From: Caulobacter sp.
GTDB lineage: Bacteria; Pseudomonadota; Alphaproteobacteria; Caulobacterales; Caulobacteraceae
Assembly (NCBI GenBank): GCA_014378155.1
Contig: JACMOF010000411.1
Span: 1-9,047, forward strand
Reading direction: 5' to 3'
DNA length: 9,047 bases
The notes below the pieces were generated by a model, which saw only the letters and a program-made list of their open reading frames with translations, searched no databases and was not told the DNA's origin. Numbering within the stretch: the first letter of the stretch is position 1; each line of letters starts with the position of its first letter. The position numbers and the translations under genes are program-made. Of the stretch, positions 4,061 through 9,047 are shown one piece after another.

Positions 4061-5860
4061 GTGCGGCCTTGGGGCAGCGCCCGGTCCGCGTTAAGCTTTG
4101 ACGAAGAGAAACAGCGAAGAGGGATTCTCGCGGCCTTGGCCATTGACGGCGCCCAGACCCCGAACGGCCGGCCCCTGTCTGCGACGGGTGGCTTTGGCGC
4201 GGCCTATCTGTGGCGGCTGGGTTGGATGGCGGCGGTGTTTCTGGCGGCGGGCGCGGCGGCCTTCACCGACGCCACCAGCCTGTACGTCTGGCTCGCCCTG
4301 GCGGCCGGAGGAGTTCCGGCCCTGGCGGCCCTGGCCGTCGGCGAGCGGCGGGACGAGCGCCTGCAATCCCTGATCCTGGTGCTGTGGGCCACCTGCGGCG
4401 CGGGCGCGGCGACCGTCACGGGCGGCGTTTCGGGCGCGATGAGCGCCTGGATCCTGGCGCCGGTGGCGGCCGCCTCGACCCTGTCGTCCCCCAGACGCTT
4501 GGCCGAAGGCGCCAGCCTGGCCTTGGTTGGCGGCGCGGTGGCGGCCCTGACCCAGCTTTCCGGCCTGGCGCCCGCCGCGCCGGAAGGGCCGCTGGCCTTC
4601 ATTCTCGGCTTCCTGTCCGTGGCCACGGTGGGGGTGGGCCTGGCGTCGGGCCTGATTCTGACCCATCGCGTCGCCCGAGAACGCGACAGCCGCCATCTCG
4701 GCGAACTCAACACGCTGCAGACCCTGGTCGATGGCGCGCCGCAGCTGCTGCTGGTGGTCAACAGCATCGGCCGGATCAAGACCCTGCGCGGCGTGGCGCC
4801 GCGCGGCGTCGGCTCGGTCAATCTGGTCAATGAAGGCCTGGTCACGGTCGCCACCGCCGGGGATCGCCAAAAGGTCAGCGCCGCCCTGGCCGCCGCGCTC
4901 GAGGCCGGCGAGGCCAGCGTCTCGTTCGCGCCCCTTCTGGATCCCGCCCGCACGGTCAGCCTGGAATTGCGCCTGGTTTCTCCCGCCTTGCTGGTCGGAG
5001 TCATGCGCGACGCCACCGTCGAGCGCGCCCGCGAGACCGCCTTGCAGCAAGCCCGCGCCGAGGCCGAGAGCCTGGCCGCCGGCCGCGCCCGCTTCCTGGC
5101 GAACATGAGCCACGAGCTGCGCACCCCGCTCAACGCCATCATGGGCTTTTCCGACATCATGCGGGCCCGGATGTTCGGCCCGCTGACCGATCGCTACGGC
5201 GAATATGCCGAGCTGATCCATGAGAGCGGCCGCCACCTGCTGGACCTGATCAATGACGTGCTCGACATGTCGAAGATCGAGGCCGAGCGGTTCGAGCTGA
5301 CGCGTGGCGAATTCGACGCCCGCGAGGCGGTAACGGCGGCCATGCGGCTGATGCGCGTCCAGGCCGACGCGGCCGGGGTGCAGCTGCGAGGCGTCCTGCC
5401 GCCGGGCGAGTTGGAGGTCGACGCCGACCGTCGGGCGCTGAAGCAGATCGTGCTGAACCTGGTGTCCAACGCCCTGAAGTTCACCCCGCGCGGCGGCCAG
5501 GTGACGGTCACCGCCGACGGCCATGACGGTGAGTTCGAGCTGGTGGTCGCCGACACCGGCGTTGGCATCAGTCCCGAAGACCTGGAACGCCTGGGCCGGC
5601 CCTATGAACAGGCCGGCGGGGTCGACCAGCGGGCCATGGGGACGGGCCTTGGCCTGTCGCTGGTGCGCGCCTTCGCCAAGCTGCATGGCGGCGAGATGCA
5701 TGTCGAAAGCCGGATGGGCGCGGGCACCAGCGTCTCGGTGCGCATGCCGGTGCTGCTGCACGCATCACGGCCGATGCCGGCGACCCTGGAGCCGATGGCC
5801 GAGCCCGAAGCCGAGCCTGAACTAGGCCCCAACGTCGTGAAGTTCGCACCGCCGCGGTAG
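4061..5860 (+). CDS. divJ: Cell-cycle sensor histidine kinase, DivJ-like
   Basis: The 599-residue frame has the DivJ architecture. Roughly six hydrophobic spans lie between 55 and 201, with few residues outside the membrane. A PAS-like region follows (about 216-320), then a coiled linker, HisKA with phosphoacceptor His351 in MSHELRTP, and HATPase_c with N box (LNLVSN, 465-470), G1 DTGVGI (498-503), F box RPYEQ (513-517) and G2 GTGLGL (527-532). A Pro/Glu-rich tail ends the protein. In Caulobacter, DivJ sits at the stalked pole and phosphorylates DivK and PleD to control the asymmetric cell cycle; length and order agree, and I recognise the kinase core as DivJ-like, though PleC-type relatives share much of it. 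The start is unsure: GTG at 4061 has no ribosome site, while GAAGAGGG (4116-4123) precedes a TTG at 4136 (codon 26) by 12 bases, still before the first membrane span. No receiver domain or neighbouring regulator is present. Confidence 0.83.
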   Translation: MRPWGSARSALSFDEEKQRRGILAALAIDGAQTPNGRPLSATGGFGAAYLWRLGWMAAVFLAAGAAAFTDATSLYVWLALAAGGVPALAALAVGERRDERLQSLILVLWATCGAGAATVTGGVSGAMSAWILAPVAAASTLSSPRRLAEGASLALVGGAVAALTQLSGLAPAAPEGPLAFILGFLSVATVGVGLASGLILTHRVARERDSRHLGELNTLQTLVDGAPQLLLVVNSIGRIKTLRGVAPRGVGSVNLVNEGLVTVATAGDRQKVSAALAAALEAGEASVSFAPLLDPARTVSLELRLVSPALLVGVMRDATVERARETALQQARAEAESLAAGRARFLANMSHELRTPLNAIMGFSDIMRARMFGPLTDRYGEYAELIHESGRHLLDLINDVLDMSKIEAERFELTRGEFDAREAVTAAMRLMRVQADAAGVQLRGVLPPGELEVDADRRALKQIVLNLVSNALKFTPRGGQVTVTADGHDGEFELVVADTGVGISPEDLERLGRPYEQAGGVDQRAMGTGLGLSLVRAFAKLHGGEMHVESRMGAGTSVSVRMPVLLHASRPMPATLEPMAEPEAEPELGPNVVKFAPPR

Positions 5861-5869
5861 GCGGCTCAC

Positions 5870-5985
5870 ACACTTGCCCCCACCTGACCGCTTCGCGGTC
5901 TGTCCGCCCCCATGGGGGGCGTAGGCTTGAGCTCTTGCCCCTCTGGGGAAAGACGATCGCGAAGCGATCCGTAGGGGGCAAGTGT
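5870..5985. repeat. Composite five-stem intergenic repeat
   Basis: Perfect 12-bp outer arms ACACTTGCCCCC (5870-5881) and GGGGGCAAGTGT (5974-5985) enclose four consecutive hairpins: GACCGC/GCGGTC around TTC (5886-5900), CGCCCCC/GGGGGCG around ATG (5905-5921), CCCC/GGGG around TCT (5938-5948) and GATCGC/GCGATC around GAA (5955-5969). The whole can fold as a closed multi-branched structure on either strand. It fills the gap between convergent divJ and the exported-protein gene, and probably works as a two-way terminator. Such an ordered set of palindromes looks like a mobile intergenic repeat family, not a coding region. Confidence 0.7.
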
Positions 5986-6000
5986 TCGCCGCCGGAGCGC

Positions 6001-6897
6001 CTACCGCAAGAACGCCCGACCCGCCGCGAAATCGCCAACCTCCACATAGGCCCGCCGCACCACGTCCTGTCCCGCACGACCGGTGAACACGAATTCGAGC
6101 GTCGCGGCTTCGCGCGGGTCCAGCCGGCTCATGGCGTCGATGGCGTCGCGGGGAAAGCGGAATGACAAGCCCGTCTTCGCGCCGGCCGGCAGCAGGGTGA
6201 CGGGCGCGCTGTCGCGGGTCTCGGCGCCGAACACCCGGCTGGCGTTGCGGGGAGCGGCGTTGGCGGCGAGCCCCTTGGCGTTGCGGGCGTTCAGATAGGG
6301 GCCCTGGGTGCGCAGCGTGTCGCGCAGCACCAGGCGGGCGGTGTAGGGCTGGGCGGCGTCGGCGAAAACAACCACTGCCCGCATCTGGTTGGCGCGACCC
6401 TCCAGGCCGAACACCAGTCGATCGGCGCCAAAGCCGGCCGGCTGCGACAGCCGCCAGATCGGAATGGTCGCCGAGACCGAGCGGTCGGCTTGCCAGGTGG
6501 CGCGGTCGCCCGGATAGGTCATCCGCAACATGGTCGAATAGCCGTCGAAGGCCTTGCGCACGCGGTCGGCGGCGGTTGTCAGGTCGCGGGAATTGCAGGG
6601 CGCGGCGCCGGCCTTGGATTGGGCGCGGGCCTCCAGCGCCGTGACCTGGGCCTCGCTGGCCCCCGAGCGCAGGGTCGCGCCCCGCGCCTGGGCCCGGGCG
6701 GCGTCGAGGGCGGAACCCACGCCGGGCTTGAACAGCCGGCAGCGGGCGTCGGCCGAGGTCATCAGCGTGCGTTCATAGAGCTGGTCGGCGGCGGTGGCGG
6801 CCTGGACGGCGGTCGCCACGCCGAGCGCGGCGATGGCGACGAAAATCCCTGGCCACCGCGCCGTCAAACCCTCAAGGGTCTTGGTCTTCGACGTCAT
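6001..6897 (-). CDS. Exported protein of unknown function (298 aa)
   Basis: I do not recognise a family. The N-terminus has a classic Sec signal: a basic start (MTSKTKTLEGLTAR), a hydrophobic core (about 16-32, PGIFVAIAALGVATAVQA) and a likely cleavage after AVQA (about 33). The mature protein begins with ATAADQLYERTLMTSADARC and has two cysteines, Cys53 and Cys101, spaced so they could form a periplasmic disulfide. An Ala/Arg/Gln-rich helical segment lies between them (about 63-97). The C-terminal two thirds look like alternating beta strands (for example RLVFGLEGRANQMRAVVVFAD and LSFRFPRDAIDAM), so a beta-sandwich-like fold is plausible. The ATG at 6897 has only a weak ribosome site. It is divergent from the DUF1491 gene across 69 bases and convergent with divJ across the composite repeat. 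The cell location is likely the periplasm; no enzymatic motif is visible. Confidence 0.8.
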   Translation of the reverse strand: MTSKTKTLEGLTARWPGIFVAIAALGVATAVQAATAADQLYERTLMTSADARCRLFKPGVGSALDAARAQARGATLRSGASEAQVTALEARAQSKAGAAPCNSRDLTTAADRVRKAFDGYSTMLRMTYPGDRATWQADRSVSATIPIWRLSQPAGFGADRLVFGLEGRANQMRAVVVFADAAQPYTARLVLRDTLRTQGPYLNARNAKGLAANAAPRNASRVFGAETRDSAPVTLLPAGAKTGLSFRFPRDAIDAMSRLDPREAATLEFVFTGRAGQDVVRRAYVEVGDFAAGRAFLR

Positions 6898-6966
6898 GGT
6901 CTCGTATTCTGCGAGAGCGGTTTCAGCAGGCAGCCTTAGGGCGCCGAGGTTGCGGTTCGGTTAGCG

Positions 6967-7308
6967 ATGCTACTTTCCACGGATATCTGGGTCGGGGCCC
7001 TGATCCGCCGCGCCGAGCTGGGTGGGGCCTTCGCCATGGTGACGCGCAAGGGCGACCCGCGCGCCGGGGCGGTGCTGGTCAAGGCCGTGGACCGGCGCGC
7101 CAACACCGCGCGCCTTTATGGCGAGGCGACGCGCGGCGACGGCGAGCGGTTCTGGATGCAGCCGGTCCGCTCGGACTTCGAACCCGACCTGGACGCCTAT
7201 ACGCAGCGCGCTGCCCGGATCGATCCCGACATCTGGGTGATCGAGATCGAGGACCGCGAAGGCCGCCACTTCCTGACCGAGCCGGTGGAGGCCGATCCGC
7301 AGCTCTAG
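6967..7308 (+). CDS. DUF1491 family protein
   Basis: The 113-residue product matches DUF1491, a small alphaproteobacterial family of unknown function. Landmarks are the N-terminal WVGALIRRAE (8-17), a Gly-rich basic strand region (AFAMVTRKGDPRAGAVLVKA, about 21-40), a strand with LYGEATRGDGERFWM, and the acidic middle DIWVIEIEDREGRHFL (about 88-103). The full length agrees with the family. It has no signal peptide or membrane segment and should be cytoplasmic. The ATG at 6967 gives the usual start; the ribosome site is weak. The gene converges with the dioxygenase across only 6 bases, so their transcripts likely overlap at the 3' ends. The family is often a neighbour of cell-envelope or division genes in alphaproteobacteria, but this window gives no specific function. 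Confidence 0.88.
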   Translation: MLLSTDIWVGALIRRAELGGAFAMVTRKGDPRAGAVLVKAVDRRANTARLYGEATRGDGERFWMQPVRSDFEPDLDAYTQRAARIDPDIWVIEIEDREGRHFLTEPVEADPQL

Positions 7309-7314
7309 CGGTCG

Positions 7315-8025
7315 CTACTCCCGCCGGAAGGTCGCCACCAGCACGTCACGCCGCGCCGGCGCGCCCGGCTCAAGCGGGCGGATCGCCGTCACGCCATGCA
7401 GCACGCGGTGGTCGTCGAGGAACACCGTGTCGCGCGGGCGCTCCAGCGTGAAGCTGCCCAGGCGGGCGCCGTCATTGGCGTAGATGTCGGTGACGCCGCT
7501 GGCCACGTTGTGGCGATCCACCAGCATGACGATCACCCAATCGACGCCGTCGCGATGGGCGCCTTCGGGCGTGGGCAGCCCCGCCTCGCCATCGCCGGCC
7601 TCGATCCGGAACTGGTGGAGCTCGACGTGCCAAGCCTTGGGCGGATCCATCGTTAGCGGATGGAACAGCGCCAGGCCCGCCGCCAGCACGCCTTGAGTCA
7701 TGGGGTGCTCGGCGATGGCGTCGTCGATTGGCGCGAACCAGCGCTGCACTCCGCCATTGAGGCCGTTGTGGTCGCGACTCTGATAGTGCGGCTGGTGGGG
7801 CTTGCGGACAATCTGCTCCGGCGACGCCGAAAAGGCCGCGAACCGCCGCCGCCGATAGCGACCGCCGTCGGCCATGAAGCGGTCCAGGCCGAGATCATTC
7901 CAGCTGTCGGCGAAGGCGTCCCAGCCTGCCACCGCGGGCCGGCCGAGCAGGGCGTCGGTCTCGCGCGGCGACACGCGACAGAACCCGGCGACGCGCAGGG
8001 CGGTGGTGATCGGGGACGGGATCAA
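7315..8025 (-). CDS. 2OG-Fe(II) dioxygenase family protein (PF10014-like)
   Basis: The protein belongs to the 2OG-Fe dioxygenase family that includes bacterial amino-acid hydroxylases such as the Bacillus isoleucine dioxygenase. Such enzymes couple 2-oxoglutarate decarboxylation to hydroxylation; the substrate here is unknown. In the 236-residue form the iron-binding triad is His157 and Asp159 of PEGAHRDGVDWV, plus His210 of VFLDDHRVLHGVTAI, with Arg216 a likely 2OG anchor nearby. WHVELHQFRI (about 132-141) precedes the first motif as the family expects. I chose TTG at 8025 because GGAG lies nine bases upstream and the family N-terminus fits. The frame stays open to an ATG at 8310, but that start would overlap the divergent gene at 8246, and the added 95 residues are Pro/Ser-rich and low in family likeness. 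A GTG at 8058 is another option. It converges with DUF1491. Confidence 0.85.
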   Translation of the reverse strand: MIPSPITTALRVAGFCRVSPRETDALLGRPAVAGWDAFADSWNDLGLDRFMADGGRYRRRRFAAFSASPEQIVRKPHQPHYQSRDHNGLNGGVQRWFAPIDDAIAEHPMTQGVLAAGLALFHPLTMDPPKAWHVELHQFRIEAGDGEAGLPTPEGAHRDGVDWVIVMLVDRHNVASGVTDIYANDGARLGSFTLERPRDTVFLDDHRVLHGVTAIRPLEPGAPARRDVLVATFRRE

Positions 8026-8245
8026 GTGCTGCGGCTCCGGCGAAGGCGAAGCTTCCACATGGGGCGCCGAGGCGGGGTCGCCAAGCCTTGGTTCCGGGCT
8101 CGGCGCCGGCGCGATTGGGGATTTCCAGGTTTCCCAGGTTGTTAACCCTGCTCCTAAACCGGAACGAAAGCCCGCAGAGGCAGGATGACGCGGTTCTCCC
8201 CGAACGCCCCGATCCCAGCCGCCGCCCGGTGATTTCAAGGTTCCG
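8026..8245. promoter_or_regulatory. Divergent control region of the dioxygenase and 126-residue genes
   Basis: This 220-base region lies between two divergent starts if the short dioxygenase form is right. It holds two near-identical boxes in a row, TTTCCAGGT (8122-8130) and TTCCCAGGTT (8131-8140), followed by GTTAACC (8141-8147). The TTAACC is like half of a CtrA site, but the second half is not matched at the proper spacing. A GGAAC at 8161-8165 has no suitable -10 box. No gene is seen here. Confidence 0.3.
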
Positions 8246-8626
8246 ATGCTGTTTCTGCTCAACGACGTCGTCCTCAGCCTCGACGCGGCCGAACCGGCCC
8301 CGCCGATCACCCGCGAGCGTTTCGCAAAGGTGTCGCTGAACTACGTCGGCAAGCTCGGTCAGGAGCTTTACGCCACCGAGCCCCTGCTGCATCACAAGGA
8401 TCTGGAGAAGGCTCGACGCCTGGCCACCCTGATCATCGCCAAGATGCCGGACATCAACGCCGCGCTGTTCATCGCCCCGTCGCGCGGTTGCCTGGTTGAT
8501 CAGGTGCAGGTGCGATACGCCCAGCTTGGGCCGGAGATCATGGGGTCATTGTTCGAGCGGCAGAAGAGCGGAGCGCTCAGCAATCTGGAAGCCGACCGTC
8601 AGGTCTGGCGACGCCTGGCGGCCTAG
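8246..8626 (+). CDS. Hypothetical protein (126 aa)
   Basis: I do not recognise a family. The product is a soluble 126-residue protein with a mixed alpha/beta look: a hydrophobic first strand (MLFLLNDVVLSLD), then a helical middle with basic residues (FAKVSLNYVGKLGQELYA and KDLEKARRLATLIIAKM, about 51-67), a short hydrophobic strand (AALFIAPSRGCLV, about 72-84) with its only cysteine, and a C-terminal helix ending ADRQVWRRLAA. There is no signal peptide or clear membrane segment, so it is likely cytoplasmic. The start is supported by AAGG (8237-8240) five bases before the ATG. It is divergent from the dioxygenase and convergent with the 47-residue gene across 19 bases. Codon use is high in G/C at the third position, as in its neighbours, with no sign of transfer. 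The function is unknown. Confidence 0.8.
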   Translation: MLFLLNDVVLSLDAAEPAPPITRERFAKVSLNYVGKLGQELYATEPLLHHKDLEKARRLATLIIAKMPDINAALFIAPSRGCLVDQVQVRYAQLGPEIMGSLFERQKSGALSNLEADRQVWRRLAA

Positions 8627-8645
8627 GCTGGTCTTTTGGGGCCGG

Positions 8646-8789
8646 CTAGAGCAAGCCGATCAGCCCTATCAGCCAGCTCAGCGCCACCGCGGCCAGCACC
8701 AGGCCCGCCACCGCGACGCCGAAGCACAAGGCCGTGCCTTGAGGAGTGCATGCGCCACGCTGGTGGCGCGGGTCGTGAACCATGGCCAT
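8646..8789 (-). CDS. Membrane miniprotein (47 aa)
   Basis: A minus-strand ATG-to-TAG frame encodes 47 residues. The N-terminal 20 are polar (opening MAMVHDPRHQRGACTPQG) and the rest form one long hydrophobic helix (ALCFGVAVAGLVLAAVAL, then SWLIGLIGLL, about 20-47) that ends right at the stop. Two cysteines (14 and 22) flank the head-to-membrane boundary. The start at 8789 is supported by AGGA eight bases upstream; a second in-frame ATG lies two codons in. The predicted topology is a cytoplasmic basic head with the C-terminus in or across the membrane, a tail-anchor-like form. Near the start codons an inverted repeat, GCGCCAC/GTGGCGC (8752-8769), could fold in the mRNA. It has no recognised family. 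It is separate from prfC, which runs the other way. Confidence 0.6.
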   Translation of the reverse strand: MAMVHDPRHQRGACTPQGTALCFGVAVAGLVLAAVALSWLIGLIGLL

Positions 8790-8811
8790 TCGTCGTTTCC
8801 TCGCTCGCGGC

Positions 8812-8830
8812 GGTCCCTCTGCAGGGGACC
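8812..8830. promoter_or_regulatory. Hairpin upstream of the miniprotein gene
   Basis: GGTCCC (8812-8817), a 7-base middle, and GGGACC (8825-8830) are a perfect 6-bp stem, extendable by a T-G pair. It lies 23-41 bases upstream of the start at 8789, in the likely leader or promoter of that minus-strand gene. It may be an operator or a leader structure; nothing decides between these. Confidence 0.25.
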
Positions 8831-8860
8831 TGTCGCCGTAAAATCAGCATGATCCGAAAA

Positions 8861-8877
8861 CCCTAGGCTGCCTAGGG
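8861..8877. promoter_or_regulatory. Dyad CCCTAGG/CCTAGGG upstream of prfC
   Basis: CCCTAGG (8861-8867), a 3-base loop and CCTAGGG (8871-8877) form a perfect 7-bp dyad. On the minus strand it is followed by TTTT and so looks like a short terminator; on the plus strand it is about 120 bases before the prfC start. A larger alternative pairs CGAAAAC (8855-8861) with GTTTTCG (8888-8894). It could be an operator or a leader hairpin. Confidence 0.35.
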
Positions 8878-8881
8878 CCAT

Positions 8882-8986
8882 ATGAGAGTTTTCGTGCAAG
8901 CGGTACGGTTTGACGCAGCCGCAGCTCCGTCGGAAACGCCCGATCAGACGCCCGGGGAAGGTGACAACGGCGCGCCGGAGCGCTAA
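8882..8986 (+). CDS. Possible short upstream ORF before prfC (34 aa)
   Basis: An ATG at 8882 opens 34 codons to a TAA at 8984-8986, nine bases before the prfC start. AGGG at 8874-8877 lies 4 bases upstream of the ATG, a short but possible ribosome spacing. The peptide begins MRVFVQAVRFDAAAA and ends in an acidic Pro/Gly tail; it has no family or membrane segment. The second half uses G/C at the third position like real genes. It could be a translated leader coupling to prfC, or simply an open frame by chance. Confidence 0.2.
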   Translation: MRVFVQAVRFDAAAAPSETPDQTPGEGDNGAPER

Positions 8987-8995
8987 CCCCCGCTG

Positions 8996-9047
8996 ATGAG
9001 CACTTCTCTCGCCCTCGAGGCCGCGCGCCGCCGCACCTTCGCGATCA
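8996..9047 (+). CDS. prfC: Peptide chain release factor 3, 5' end
   Basis: Only the first 17 codons are in the window: MSTSLALEAARRRTFAI. The phrase ARRRTFAI leads, in release factor 3 proteins, directly into the P-loop of the GTPase domain (ISHPDAGKTT), so this is the expected N-terminus. RF3 is the translation GTPase that removes RF1 and RF2 from the ribosome after peptide release. The start is well fixed because an in-frame stop (8984-8986) lies just before it. GGAG occurs about 15 bases upstream, a rather long distance. The identification rests on a short stretch, so other TypA/EF-G-like GTPases are not fully excluded, but the basic triplet before TFAI is characteristic of RF3. Confidence 0.82.
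   Translation, partial: MSTSLALEAARRRTFAI

Noticed and set aside
4090..4104. TTAA followed by CGAA near the divJ start as a CtrA box
   Set aside because: The second half-site CGAA does not match TTAA, and the site lies within the predicted frame.
4091..5761. 556-codon minus-strand frame opposite divJ
   Set aside because: Its His/Gln/Gly/Arg-rich composition is what antisense of a GC-rich gene yields. The plus strand shows all kinase motifs.
5568..6077. Minus-strand frame through the composite repeat near 5870-5985
   Set aside because: The peptide only translates palindromic repeats and the antisense of the divJ end; no start context or family.
8142..8155. TTAACC near 8142 as a CtrA site
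   Set aside because: At the required seven-base spacing the second half reads CCTA, so only half of the motif is present.
8623..8850. 75-codon minus-strand frame overlapping the 47-residue gene
   Set aside because: Its Arg/Gly-rich product lacks a ribosome site, and the overlapping frame with AGGA and a membrane helix is better supported.
8910..8915. TTGACG as -35 box of a housekeeping promoter for prfC
   Set aside because: No -10 sequence resembling the Caulobacter consensus GCTANAWC occurs at 10-14 bases, so it was not called.

Overview
The window reads as a chromosomal segment of a Caulobacter-type alphaproteobacterium. Support: very high G+C throughout the genes; a polytopic histidine kinase with the features of DivJ, the cell-cycle kinase of Caulobacterales; proteins of the largely alphaproteobacterial DUF6456 and DUF1491 families; and GC-rich hairpin repeats between convergent genes. 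No phage, transposase, CRISPR, rRNA or tRNA gene was seen. Species cannot be fixed from the sequence alone.

Layout. The left edge holds the 3' end of a DUF6456 gene (+), a REP-like hairpin, then three minus-strand genes: a PA2169-family four-helix-bundle protein, a 108-residue single-pass membrane protein, and the tRNA U34 hydroxylase trhO. A divergent 53-residue two-helix membrane protein (2431-2592, +) follows. Next come a SufE-family protein and a soluble histidine kinase, both minus strand. The kinase is transcribed away from the divJ-like gene (4061-5860, +). A five-hairpin composite repeat separates divJ from a convergent gene for an exported protein of unknown function. The right part has a DUF1491 gene (+), a 2OG-Fe dioxygenase (-), an unrecognised 126-residue gene (+), a 47-residue membrane miniprotein (-), and the first 17 codons of prfC, peptide chain release factor 3 (+).

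How the genes may work together. The clearest hidden signal is regulatory. The PA2169-family gene, the 108-residue membrane protein gene and the 53-residue membrane protein gene each have a near-consensus general-stress (EcfG/SigT type, GGAAC-N16/17-CGTT) promoter just upstream, with at most one mismatch. This suggests a small stress-response cluster around trhO. A second theme is signalling: divJ and its divergent neighbour have closely similar dimerisation/phosphoacceptor helices, so the soluble kinase may share response regulators such as DivK or PleD. The remaining genes look like independent housekeeping or unknown loci. Several short hairpins overlap ribosome-binding or promoter sites and are listed separately. 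Operon calls, start sites and promoters are inferences from sequence only.
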